A DNA stretch of 64,000 bases from Paenibacillus nasutitermitis (GTDB taxonomy: Bacteria > Bacillota > Bacilli > Paenibacillales > Paenibacillaceae): contig NZ_BMHP01000005.1 in NCBI RefSeq assembly GCF_014641075.1, positions 215,769-279,768 of the forward strand. Direction: 5' to 3'. The notes under the pieces are model-generated. The model saw only the letters and a program-made list of their open reading frames with translations, did not search any database and was not told the DNA's origin. Positions 55,494 to 63,962 of the stretch are shown here, in pieces. A program made the translations under genes and the position numbers. Position 1 is the stretch's first letter; every line of letters begins with the position of its first letter.

Positions 55494-56783
55494 CTAGAAT
55501 TTCACCAATTCATTTACTTGAACTGGAAGGCCTGTGCGGATAGAGCGATTCGCCGCGATGCCCGTTAGTATTGAACGTGCTCCGTCAACGTGGTTTGCCG
55601 CCCGATGAAACGGATCTTCGACCGGCGTACCAAAAATATCGTTTAACATAACGGTATCGCCGCCACCGTGTCCGCCGATTCCTTCTTCGGCTTCCACTTG
55701 ATACGGAGCGCCGAACATGGGGTGAACGACGATCTTCTGTCCAAGCAGAGCTCCTTCATCGGATTTTTCCCCGCCTGCATTCACGTATGACTGTTCAACG
55801 ATCTCCATTTCCAATCGTCCCTTGCTGCCGTTAAAGGCGATACGGTAGCCTTCCCATGGCAGATAGGCATTCAAGGAGTAAGTCAGGATGGCATTGTTTT
55901 TGTAACGGACCATGACCCCCATCGTATCTTCGATATTAATGCCGTCGCCGAAGACGCTCTGATCCCGGAGATAGCCGTCCTCATGCTCCGCATCCCAGTA
56001 AAGTGCCTTATGCTGTTCGTTTTGGTCCATATGCAACGCGAATGGGTCGTCCTTGGCCAGAGGATTGCCGGTTGCCCGGTCATAAAACTTAGTGACGCCG
56101 CGGCGTTCAGCATTTTCTTTGCCGTAAAATCGCAGATCGCCAAACGCGAAAACCGTCTCAGGCTGGGAATCGATCCAGAAATTGACCAGGTCGAAGTGAT
56201 GAGTCGATTTATGAACCAACAGCCCTCCGCTGTTGCGCTTATCCCGATGCCAACGGCGGAAATAATCAGCCCCGTGCCGGGTGTTCAGCAGCCATTCGAA
56301 ATGGACGGAAAATACTTCGCCGATCACCCCGTTCGCAATCAATTCTTTAGCTTTCGTATGATGCGGCGCATATCGGTAGTTGAAGGTCACACGCATATTA
56401 CGCCCGGTACGCTTGACTGCATCGAGAATTTCCTGACACTTCTTCTCGTCGACCGTCATTGGTTTTTCCGTCACAACATCGCAGCCTAACTCCATCGCGC
56501 GAATAATATAATGATGATGCGTACGATCAATGCTGGTCACGATGACGGCATCCGGCTTTTCCACAGCGATCATTTCTTCGAACTGTTCGGTCTTATAAGT
56601 GTTAGCAGCCTGATAATCGTACTTTTCCGTCAGCAATTTATTCGCATAATCCATTCGCGTCTGATTAACGTCGCAAAACGCAGTCAACTCCGACGTTTCC
56701 CGATAATCAGTAGCAATCGCGGCAAAAAACAGCTCCGCTCTACCGCCGGTTCCCACTTGGACAAAACGTTTTTTTCTGCTCAT
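55494..56783 (-). CDS. Gfo/Idh/MocA-family oxidoreductase
   Basis: 429 residues. NAD(P)-binding N-terminus FVQVGTGGRAELF, AFCDVNQTR, the conserved E-K-P motif (VVTEKPMTVDEKK) and catalytic-domain segments RVTFNYRYAPHH and GLLVHKSTHHFDLVNFW. It oxidises or reduces a sugar or sugar derivative, probably in the catabolism of the imported glycan. Same strand as, and 286 bp upstream of, the six-hairpin glycosidase. Confidence 0.92.
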   Translation of the reverse strand: MSRKKRFVQVGTGGRAELFFAAIATDYRETSELTAFCDVNQTRMDYANKLLTEKYDYQAANTYKTEQFEEMIAVEKPDAVIVTSIDRTHHHYIIRAMELGCDVVTEKPMTVDEKKCQEILDAVKRTGRNMRVTFNYRYAPHHTKAKELIANGVIGEVFSVHFEWLLNTRHGADYFRRWHRDKRNSGGLLVHKSTHHFDLVNFWIDSQPETVFAFGDLRFYGKENAERRGVTKFYDRATGNPLAKDDPFALHMDQNEQHKALYWDAEHEDGYLRDQSVFGDGINIEDTMGVMVRYKNNAILTYSLNAYLPWEGYRIAFNGSKGRLEMEIVEQSYVNAGGEKSDEGALLGQKIVVHPMFGAPYQVEAEEGIGGHGGGDTVMLNDIFGTPVEDPFHRAANHVDGARSILTGIAANRSIRTGLPVQVNELVKF

Positions 56784-56966
56784 TCCTCTTCATCCTTTAT
56801 GTGCAATTTGGTGTGAAACTAGATCGCTAACATTCCTATATGCAGTGACCTCTGCCGCTCATAAACAATCGTAATGATTAATGAGGATTCAGGTCGATAT
56901 TCATCATATGGTTTCCTGCACATTTCCGGACGGAAATAATCATTTTCTGAATGGGATACTCATGTT

Positions 56967-57581
56967 GTGATGCACACTTCAGCTGGCGGCTGCCATTATG
57001 AATGTCGGGGATTTCTCGAAGATAGGCTGAAGCTCACGTTAAATATGGAAGAGACACATATTACGCATGTAAACGATGGTTTTAACTTCCTAGGCCATCG
57101 GATTATTCGCGAACGGGGAGCCCGGGGACGAATGCGCCCTATCTCATCCATACCATGGGAGAAATACCGCCGCATTACCGAGAAACTAGTCAAACAACTG
57201 TCAGGCAACTACGGTATGAACAAAATGGACTTGGTTGAAAGCCTTAACCGGCAACTTGTAGGATGGGCAAGTTTTTACCAATATACCGACCACACAGCGA
57301 CGATATACAGCAAAGTAGATCGCACGGTATTTTGGAAACTCGGATACTGGATGGCACGAAAATACAAACGTGGATTCCGATCGTTAATGCGAGGATATGT
57401 CCGATCACCTGAGAAGGGCAAGGCTAAAATCTGGGTTCTATGAGGTCAAAATAGTCAGGGATTCTATGGAGAACTGGCGCTCAGACGGCTAATAACCAGT
57501 AGAAAACGTAGGTTCACCTGGCGGAATCCAGACGAAAACCCATACATTCTGCGTTCTGAGTCGACAATTATTTTAATCTAA
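56967..57581 (+). pseudogene. Group II intron reverse transcriptase/maturase, C-terminal remnant
   Basis: LKLTLNMEETHITHVNDGFNFLGHRI, then NRQLVGWASFYQYTD and VFWKLGYWMARKYKRG are the thumb/maturase X domain of a group II intron-encoded protein. An in-frame TGA (57441-57443) breaks the protein after KIWVL, but the same frame resumes with RRLITSRKRRFTWRNPDENPYI, the usual C-terminus, to a stop at 57579-57581. The reverse-transcriptase domains (about 350 residues) are missing upstream. I see no intron domain V, so the element is dead. Confidence 0.85.
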
Positions 57582-57746
57582 GGTACTTCGCGCCGTCTAT
57601 AAAGGCAAATCTAAGGCCATTCTTATGATGTGACCTTTTCTTTGCAGCCCGTAATGTTAAAGAGTTATAACACCGACTCCAACCGTTAATAGTGTGTTAT
57701 CGAGCCGTACGACAGTTCCCAGAAATAAAAAGAAGGAGTCTGCCCA

Positions 57747-58451
57747 TTGCAAGCATACGTGGAAGTTATATTTCGAACGATCGCCGCTTTTATCCTCCTC
57801 ATGATCACGTCGAGAATTCTCGGCAAGCAGACGATATCCAATATGACCTTCCATGACTTCGTGAGCGGCATTACGCTGGGCGCTATTGCGGCGAATTTGG
57901 CGTTTAATGATAAGCTCAACCATTGGCTCATCGTCGTATCGCTGCTGATATTCTTCGGCATCTCTTTCCTCGTGTCCAAGATCGCGATCAAAAACCGGGC
58001 ATGGAACCGGTTGGTATCCGGCACTCCAACCGTCGTTATCGAGAATGGCAAAGTTCTCGAGGACAACATGCGAAAAATCCGTTACACGTTGGACTCCCTG
58101 GCCCAATCTTTGCGCGAAAAAGATATTTTTAATATGGAGGAGGTCGAGTACGCTTGCTTGGAGGATCACGGGAAGCTGTCCGTCAAGAAGAAAAGCGAGT
58201 ATGAGTGGGTGACGCGCAAGGATCTGAAGCTACACGCCGCGGCCGTCCAGTCATTTCCTGTCGAGCTGATTATGGACGGCATAATCATGGAAGATAATCT
58301 CGCTCACAACGGGCTGACCGCCCAATGGCTGGAGCAGGTACTGCGGCAGCGGGGCAAGTCCGTATCCGATGTGTTTTATGCCGTGAGAGGTACGCAAAAT
58401 CAGTTGTATTTTGACTACTATCGGGACCGCATTGACACACCTATCGATTAG
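57747..58451 (+). CDS. DUF421 membrane protein (YetF/YrbG type)
   Basis: 234 residues. Three N-terminal helices (IFRTIAAFILLMITSRI; FVSGITLGAIAANLAF; LIVVSLLIFFGISFLV) with the ILGKQTISNMTFHDFV signature, then a cytoplasmic domain with the GTPTVVIENGKVLEDNMRK motif and a C-terminal DVFYAVRGTQNQLYFDYY. TTG start at 57747 after AAGGAG. Relatives in B. subtilis are partly forespore- or SpoVA-associated, but function is unknown. Confidence 0.88.
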   Translation: MQAYVEVIFRTIAAFILLMITSRILGKQTISNMTFHDFVSGITLGAIAANLAFNDKLNHWLIVVSLLIFFGISFLVSKIAIKNRAWNRLVSGTPTVVIENGKVLEDNMRKIRYTLDSLAQSLREKDIFNMEEVEYACLEDHGKLSVKKKSEYEWVTRKDLKLHAAAVQSFPVELIMDGIIMEDNLAHNGLTAQWLEQVLRQRGKSVSDVFYAVRGTQNQLYFDYYRDRIDTPID

Positions 58452-58456
58452 CCCCG

Positions 58457-58496
58457 TTTGGGTACGGTTCCCCGCGCTCTCTGTAACGGCAAGTTT
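58457..58496 (+). repeat. Dispersed intergenic repeat, copy 3
   Basis: TACGGTTCCCCGCGCTCTCTGTAACGGCAAGTTT; matches the second half of copy 2 (GCGCTGTCTGCAACGTCAAGTTT) and the TACGGTTCCC core. It lies left of the HxlR/SRPBCC cassette. Confidence 0.6.
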
Positions 58497-58511
58497 TTGA
58501 AATAAAACAAA

Positions 58512-58529
58512 GGCACTCATTAGAGTGCC
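58512..58529 (-). terminator. Terminator for the HxlR gene
   Basis: GGCACTC / GAGTGCC hairpin with ATTA loop; on the minus strand it is followed by TTTGTTTTATTT, 120 nt past the HxlR stop. It may also stop transcription coming from the DUF421 gene. Confidence 0.65.
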
Positions 58530-58649
58530 CCCGGGCTAAAATCCACTGTTTTCAGTTTGTGTTGACCGATCGCTTCGAGACCGATATCAATACTTTCTCC
58601 CTATGCATCTATTTTCATGGCTTAAGAACGCAGGAATTGCGACGCGATT

Positions 58650-59063
58650 TTATGATGTAATATCGTCGAAATTCTGCAAAAGGCGCAGCTCCAGCCCTTT
58701 TTCGTTTGTTGTTAGTTCTTGCATGATCGGAATAGTCATATCGGTATTGGGGTTGTATTTCAAGCCCCAGTTCATAATGGCAAAAACGACCGGAAACAGG
58801 TCCAGTGCCTTTTGTGTTGGCCGGTACATGGTTTGTGCGCGGTTTGAATCTCCTTCTATCTTGACGAGCAGGCCTGCTTCAACGAGCGATTGGAGCCGTG
58901 CGCTCAAAATATTAGTTGAGATGTGCTCGCGTGAAGCAAGAAACTCTCGGTAATACCGCTTGTTATGAATAAGGACATCACGAAGTATGACTAGGCTCCA
59001 GGAATCACCCCATATGTCGAGCGCATATACGATTGGACAAACTGTGGAAGATCGCTTTTTCAT
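58650..59063 (-). CDS. HxlR-family transcriptional regulator
   Basis: 137-residue winged-helix regulator: CPIVYALDIWGDSWSLVILRDVL, then FLASREHISTNILSARLQSLVEAGLL, the HxlR domain with its conserved cysteine near the N-terminus. The ORF could begin at 59153, but a TATAAT ends only 7 nt before the ATG at 59063, so the transcript probably begins at the start codon itself (leaderless). Divergent from an SRPBCC gene and likely its regulator and its own. Confidence 0.85.
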   Translation of the reverse strand: MKKRSSTVCPIVYALDIWGDSWSLVILRDVLIHNKRYYREFLASREHISTNILSARLQSLVEAGLLVKIEGDSNRAQTMYRPTQKALDLFPVVFAIMNWGLKYNPNTDMTIPIMQELTTNEKGLELRLLQNFDDITS

Positions 59064-59070
59064 GAGAATG

Positions 59071-59136
59071 ATTATACAATTTGTGTTTGCGTTTTGCAAA
59101 TACGCACTTGTGTTTTGCAAGTACGAATTATATACT
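59071..59136. promoter_or_regulatory. Divergent HxlR/SRPBCC promoters with phased operator repeats
   Basis: Minus strand: TTGCAA (59094-59099), 17 nt, TATAAT (59071-59076). Plus strand: TTGTGT (59108-59113), 17 nt, TATACT (59131-59136). Two direct repeats TTTTGCAArTACG (59092-59104 and 59113-59125) are exactly 21 bp apart, i.e. two helical turns, and overlap both -35 regions. Confidence 0.7.
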
Positions 59137-59175
59137 CGGTGTGTAGTCAACAATTAACGAGGGGAGATAACTTGT

Positions 59176-59652
59176 ATGGATCAAAATTACAGCACTTCAT
59201 TTACGGTAGACCAAAGCCCCGAAGAAGTCTTCGCCGCCATCACTAACGTCCGCGGGTGGTGGTCTGAAGAAATTGAGGGCAAGACCAACGAACTCGGTGA
59301 ATTTAAGTACCACCACCAAGACATTCACCGCTGCACCATAGAAATCACTGAACTTGTTCCAGGCAAAAAGGTTGTTTGGCACATTGCAGACAACTACTTT
59401 AGCTTCGTAAAGCACAAGAGCGAGTGGACGGATACCGACATTGTCTTCGAAATCACCAAGAAGGACGACGGCAAAACAGAAGTTCGATTTACGCACGTAG
59501 GCCTCGTTCCCACGTATGAGTGCTACCCCGTCTGTACGGACTCCTGGGGCATCTACATAAGCGGCAGCCTTCGCGACTTGATCACTAAAGGTAAGGGCCA
59601 GCCCAACCAAGCCGAGCGAATTGTAGACAAATACGGCATAGCGAACTCTTAG
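59176..59652 (+). CDS. SRPBCC (AHSA1-like) domain protein
   Basis: 158 residues. START/Bet v1-like fold: FTVDQSPEEVFAAITNVRGWWSEEIEG, VPGKKVVWHIAD, TDIVFEITKKDDGKTEVRFTHVGLVP. Such proteins bind hydrophobic ligands or act as co-chaperone-like factors; the role here is unknown. GGGGAG at 59161 sits 9 nt before the ATG. Divergent from, and probably controlled by, HxlR. Confidence 0.88.
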   Translation: MDQNYSTSFTVDQSPEEVFAAITNVRGWWSEEIEGKTNELGEFKYHHQDIHRCTIEITELVPGKKVVWHIADNYFSFVKHKSEWTDTDIVFEITKKDDGKTEVRFTHVGLVPTYECYPVCTDSWGIYISGSLRDLITKGKGQPNQAERIVDKYGIANS

Positions 59653-59789
59653 AAACCCCCTGCCATAAACCGAAGCTCGGCGCTTGGCAATCGAGGCTTT
59701 GCCAAGAGATTACGCTGCCTCTTCTGAAAGCGTCGAGCAAAGTATTAGCAATAGCCAACGCAGACTCCTACTCAAAGTTTTTCGCCGTC

Positions 59790-59810
59790 ACTTATGATAC
59801 GGTTCACCGC
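59790..59810 (+). repeat. Dispersed intergenic repeat, copy 4
   Basis: ACTTATGATACGGTTCACCGC; 15 consecutive bases identical to copy 2. It lies right of the HxlR/SRPBCC cassette, just beyond the end of the convergent histidine kinase gene. Confidence 0.65.
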
Positions 59811-59828
59811 ATCACTCAAACAGCGATT

Positions 59829-60728
59829 TCAAATTCGCTTCCACTCGCATCTCATCTCCACGTACCCGTCATGGAGCTTTGCAGTCAATCGCCCGTTCAT
59901 CTTTAACATGAGACTATGGGCAATAGATAAACCCAAGCCTGTTCTACGAGTTGATCTTGACCGGTCCGCTGTGTAGAAGCGATCAAACAGTCTGTCTATG
60001 TCTTGCTCGCTTAAGTTGTCTGCTTCATTCTTGAAGATGAGCACAATATTCCCCTCATCCCCCTTCAAGCTAATCTCTACCTTTCCTGTCGCATGCCGGA
60101 GCACATTGCTGATTAGATTTTCGATTACACGTTTGACAGCTGACGGATCCACGTTGGCAATCAACCGTTCATCCGTTATTTGCAGGTCGGGTTCCAGGTC
60201 CCGCTCGTCAAATTGGTCATAAAATCCGGTCAGTACTTCCCATAACAATGGATTGATTTGCACCGCTTCAAGCTTAAGTTGATAATCCGTAGATTGCACG
60301 AGAGACAACTCGAAGAAATCCTGGAGCAACGTATGTAATCGATCGGCTGTGGAGCGGATACTAGACATATATTCCTGTCGTTTCTCGTCCGTGACAGAAC
60401 GGACTGCCAATAATTTGGTATACCCGATAATAGCCGTTAGCGGCGTTCTCAAATCATGGGACATATTAGCGATCGCTTGTCTCAATTCGCGATCGCTGCG
60501 TATTCGGTCCCTATTCGACTGGACCGTCAGGTCCATTAATTGATTGATATTTCCGGCAAGCTCCTCGATATCCTTATCCACCAACGCAATATCGACTTTC
60601 TTCCCGCTCAAGCCTTGATGGAAGCGTTCGACCTGGATCGATAAGCGTCTCATTTCCTTCTTGATCATGACAAGGCGAAGGAGAGAAACAACCATAAGCA
60701 GAACCGCAGCGATCGCTATATAGACCAT
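59829..60728 (-). CDS. Membrane sensor histidine kinase
   Basis: 299 residues. One N-terminal helix (YIAIAAVLLMVVSLLRLVMI) with almost no extracytoplasmic part, like the intramembrane-sensing kinases that work with an ABC transporter. H box MSHDLRTPLTAIIGYTKLL, N box NLISNVLRHATG, G box TGLGLSIAHSL. GGGGGAGGG upstream. Last gene of the operon, 21 nt after the ABC-2 permease. The partner regulator is probably the OmpR-type gene cut at the right edge. Confidence 0.9.
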   Translation of the reverse strand: MVYIAIAAVLLMVVSLLRLVMIKKEMRRLSIQVERFHQGLSGKKVDIALVDKDIEELAGNINQLMDLTVQSNRDRIRSDRELRQAIANMSHDLRTPLTAIIGYTKLLAVRSVTDEKRQEYMSSIRSTADRLHTLLQDFFELSLVQSTDYQLKLEAVQINPLLWEVLTGFYDQFDERDLEPDLQITDERLIANVDPSAVKRVIENLISNVLRHATGKVEISLKGDEGNIVLIFKNEADNLSEQDIDRLFDRFYTADRSRSTRRTGLGLSIAHSLMLKMNGRLTAKLHDGYVEMRCEWKRI

Positions 60729-60749
60729 TTCCCTCCCCCTTCACTATCT

Positions 60750-61514
60750 TTATTTAATCTCTTTTCTCTTAAACACCAGATTCCCGCAGAACACCAGAAT
60801 TAGAATGGTGCCCACTCCAACCCCTAAAGACTGGATAACATCGGTATAGGTCATCCTGATCCGGAAGGAATCGATAAGATGATGGAAGATCGAATAGCGA
60901 TACAACGTTTCCAGAATTCCCGGCAACGGTCTCAGAACTTCTGCTACGGAAATTAATAATGCGATTACGACGGAGATAATAATGGTTTTTCCGCTATCCT
61001 CGACTAGCAGCGCGATCAGCATCAATAAGGCAACGAGGGCCATCATATGAATGAGGAACAAGCAAAGCGCTCTTGCCAAATAGCCCAATGCCGACGGGTC
61101 TGTCATTGCGCCAAATCCGAACAATAGCTTCCCGCCAATGGTTACAAGGAGCGGACATACCAGAGCTAGAATACTTGAACCGAGTGCAAGTATAAGCAGC
61201 TTGGCTGCAAAAATATGACTTCTGCGATTCCCGCTCATGACGATGTTCTTGACGACACCTATCGTAAAGTCATTTGCAACAAAAAATCCGGTAAGTGTAC
61301 TCAAGTATAGCATGAAGTAGAACGGGGTTGTAGCAAGTGCAAGCGAAGAGAACATCTCCAGACCCGCGTCCATAAATATGTTATTCATCTTCCACCATTC
61401 GATGGTGATTAGATAGTGCAGGAGGGCAAAAACAACCGTTACGATGATGGTCAGTGTCCAGAACATTTTATTTTTTCCGAGTTTGAACAGCTCCATGCGT
61501 AACAAATTAATCAT
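60750..61514 (-). CDS. ABC-2 type permease
   Basis: About 254 residues with six hydrophobic helices (FWTLTIIVTVVFALLHYLI, TPFYFMLYLSTLTGFFVAND, IIISVVIALLISVAEVL, LGVGVGTILILVFCGNL). The start at 61514 overlaps the ATPase gene stop by 8 nt and follows GGGGGCGGA; the longer ORF to 61583 is not needed. Partner of the ATPase upstream, forming a BcrAB/LanFEG-like exporter. Confidence 0.85.
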   Translation of the reverse strand: MINLLRMELFKLGKNKMFWTLTIIVTVVFALLHYLITIEWWKMNNIFMDAGLEMFSSLALATTPFYFMLYLSTLTGFFVANDFTIGVVKNIVMSGNRRSHIFAAKLLILALGSSILALVCPLLVTIGGKLLFGFGAMTDPSALGYLARALCLFLIHMMALVALLMLIALLVEDSGKTIIISVVIALLISVAEVLRPLPGILETLYRYSIFHHLIDSFRIRMTYTDVIQSLGVGVGTILILVFCGNLVFKRKEIK

Positions 61515-62430
61515 GAGATCCGCCCCCAACCCGTTTGGTAAAATAGCTTTCCAAGTCATCCCCGCCTGGCGCAAAATATTCAATCACCAGGCCGCTGCTT
61601 GTCAAAGCCATAGATACCCTTCTGACATCGTGATAGAGGCTGTAAAGCTTGATTGTGCCATCCTGCAGAACTTCATAATCCCGGGTGCCCAGTTCCATAT
61701 CAAGAACAGTTGCGGCTTTGCTTGCATCATCGACTCGGATACGAAGATGCTGCTTGCACTTCTCATTTAATTGTTCATAAGTAATTTGTTCCAGCAGTCT
61801 GCCTCTATGGATGATGCCGTACTTCGTTGCCATCTGATGAAGCTCGCTCAAGATATGGCTGGAGATCAGAATCGTTAATCCCAACTCGCGATTCAGCTTC
61901 TTGACCATCTCTCTAAGCTCTACGATGCCCCCAGGGTCAAGGCCATTCGTCGGTTCGTCGAGAATGAGCAGCTCCGGGTCGCCCAGCAAGGCGATTGCCA
62001 AGCCCAGACGCTGCTTCATGCCGAGTGAGAAGTTCCTTGCCTTCTTCTTCCCGGTATCCTGAAGTCCGACGAGGGCAAGCGTCTTTGAGATGCATGCCTT
62101 GCCCGGGATGCCCCGGAGCAATCGATGGACTTCAAGATTATCATAAGCCGTCATATCGGGATATAATGTCGGACTTTCAATGATCGCCCCTACGCGCTTC
62201 CGGGCTTCGATCAGCCCTGCCTCGCTGCTTTCTCCGAACAAGCGGACAGATCCGCTTGTTGGGCGGGCCAGTGCCGTCACGATACGCAGCAGCGTACTTT
62301 TCCCTGCCCCGTTTTGCCCGATAAATCCGTATATATCTCCCTTTTCCACCACCAAGTTCACATGATCCAGAGCGGTCTGTTCCTTGTACTTCTTCGTCAA
62401 ATCGATGGTTGCCAGAACAGCCGGTTCCAC
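61507..62430 (-). CDS. ABC transporter ATP-binding protein (BcrA-like)
   Basis: About 307 residues. Walker A GQNGAGKST, Q-loop region, signature NFSLGMKQRLGLA, Walker B LLILDEPTNGLDPGG, and SSHILSEL. GTG start at 62430, sharing its G with the TAG stop of the hydrolase gene upstream and preceded by AAGGGGG. The C-terminal extension of about 90 residues matches the BcrA/YxlF export group, which often protects against peptide antibiotics. Confidence 0.92.
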   Translation of the reverse strand: MEPAVLATIDLTKKYKEQTALDHVNLVVEKGDIYGFIGQNGAGKSTLLRIVTALARPTSGSVRLFGESSEAGLIEARKRVGAIIESPTLYPDMTAYDNLEVHRLLRGIPGKACISKTLALVGLQDTGKKKARNFSLGMKQRLGLAIALLGDPELLILDEPTNGLDPGGIVELREMVKKLNRELGLTILISSHILSELHQMATKYGIIHRGRLLEQITYEQLNEKCKQHLRIRVDDASKAATVLDMELGTRDYEVLQDGTIKLYSLYHDVRRVSMALTSSGLVIEYFAPGGDDLESYFTKRVGGGSHD

Positions 62431-63875
62431 TAGGTTCTGCCCCCTTTTAGCCGGTAATACACCCTCATCCCTGTAAGGCATGCCGCACATAAGAAGACTA
62501 TCGCTAACAGGATCGCCAAAGCCGGCCATAGGCGAAAAACATCCAGGGTCGTCGTACTATTATTCTGCAATTCCGGAACAATAAACATTAACCATCCTAT
62601 CCCTGCAATAAGAATCAATTGAGGGATTAACCGCAGATAGTATCGCAAAGCTGAATGATGTTGGCGTCGGTCAGACCACTTTTTACTGCGCAGGATCCCC
62701 CTGATTCCCAAGCTTATATATAACAAGGTAAGAAAACCAAGCGAGTAATCAATTATTGTAGGGACCGAAGCCTTCATTGCAGGTGCTTGTCCCTCGGTCA
62801 GCTGTATAATCCCTGAGCTCATCTCATATGCATGCTCGAAGGTAGTTGTGAAGCTATTAAGCATTACTGCTACTGCATAACCGCTGCTTGGTAGGATGCT
62901 TTGTTGACCTTGATAGCTTGATAATGCTCCACTATGCTGTATTCGTTGCGGCTTAATATCCGAAGAACTAAACGACCAGCCCAGACCGTAATGTTCACTT
63001 CCAGGCTGCGGGGAATACGATTCATCCAGTAAGGATGAAGACAATAATCGTTCTCCTGATGCGCTTACCCCGTCATTGGTGTGCATAGAGAGCCATTTTC
63101 CCATATCCGCAGCCGTAGTAACAATCCCGCCTGCACCGGTGAACATTTGCTCCAACTCAGATATTGGGATTGCCGTTCCGTAGGCCGTGACATACCCGCG
63201 AGGTAACCCTGGAATCGCATCGCCAGAATTCACAGGCGAGAGGGAGTCGTTCATGCCGAGCGGAGCGAACACCTTCGTGTCCAGATATGTGGCGAACTTC
63301 ATGCCGCTTACGTTCTCTACCAGCCATGCTAAGATCCAATAGTTCGCATTGCTATAGGAATGTCGTTCCCCGGGATTGGATTGAAGCTTCCACGAGTGAA
63401 TACGCTTGACGCCTTCCTCCAAAGTATCCGCCTTAGGCACAATGGTTGGAGTGGAAATCCCGGAAGTGTGGCTGAGCAGATGGCGTATCGTTACTTGCCC
63501 AAATCTGTCGTCATCCATCGTTAGCTCAGGTAAATACCGGATGACCGGATCATCCAGCTTGACTGCTCCTTCATCGATAAGCTGCAGCACTGCAAATGCG
63601 GTAAATGGTTTGGATACAGAACCAATTCGCAGTAATGAGTTTTCTGTAAGGGGGTTTCCTTCGGAATCATGCCCATAGCCTTGCGCTTGGATAACTTCGC
63701 CATCCTTAACGATGACAATCGAAGCACCCGGCAGTCCATTCCGTTTCAAATAACGTTCAACATAGTTGTCGATCGCGGCCTTGTCGAGTACAGGCGCAGC
63801 ATGGGTTGATGGAGGAAGGTATAGAAACGGGGCCAAGAGCGCTATCGTTATGACGACCATTAAAAACTTTTTCAT
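62430..63875 (-). CDS. Class C beta-lactamase-family serine hydrolase with C-terminal membrane helices
   Basis: 481 residues. Signal peptide (VVITIALLAPFLYLPPSTHA), then the penicillin-binding/esterase fold: catalytic S86 and K89 (SVSKPF), Y174-S-N176, and an HSG motif near residue 315. Three to four hydrophobic helices close the protein (IIDYSLGFLTLLYISLGI, LIPQLILIAGIGWLMFIV, WPALAILLAIVFLCAAC). It could be a DD-peptidase, esterase or D-amino peptidase at the membrane; not shown to be a lactamase. Translationally linked to the ABC genes. Confidence 0.88.
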   Translation of the reverse strand: MKKFLMVVITIALLAPFLYLPPSTHAAPVLDKAAIDNYVERYLKRNGLPGASIVIVKDGEVIQAQGYGHDSEGNPLTENSLLRIGSVSKPFTAFAVLQLIDEGAVKLDDPVIRYLPELTMDDDRFGQVTIRHLLSHTSGISTPTIVPKADTLEEGVKRIHSWKLQSNPGERHSYSNANYWILAWLVENVSGMKFATYLDTKVFAPLGMNDSLSPVNSGDAIPGLPRGYVTAYGTAIPISELEQMFTGAGGIVTTAADMGKWLSMHTNDGVSASGERLLSSSLLDESYSPQPGSEHYGLGWSFSSSDIKPQRIQHSGALSSYQGQQSILPSSGYAVAVMLNSFTTTFEHAYEMSSGIIQLTEGQAPAMKASVPTIIDYSLGFLTLLYISLGIRGILRSKKWSDRRQHHSALRYYLRLIPQLILIAGIGWLMFIVPELQNNSTTTLDVFRLWPALAILLAIVFLCAACLTGMRVYYRLKGGRT

Positions 63876-63962
63876 TGCACATTCTCCTTTTCGATCTGAT
63901 GTTCTTCATTCTAATCATCAGATCCTAATAGAAGATTAACCGAAATCTTAAAAAATCATTAA

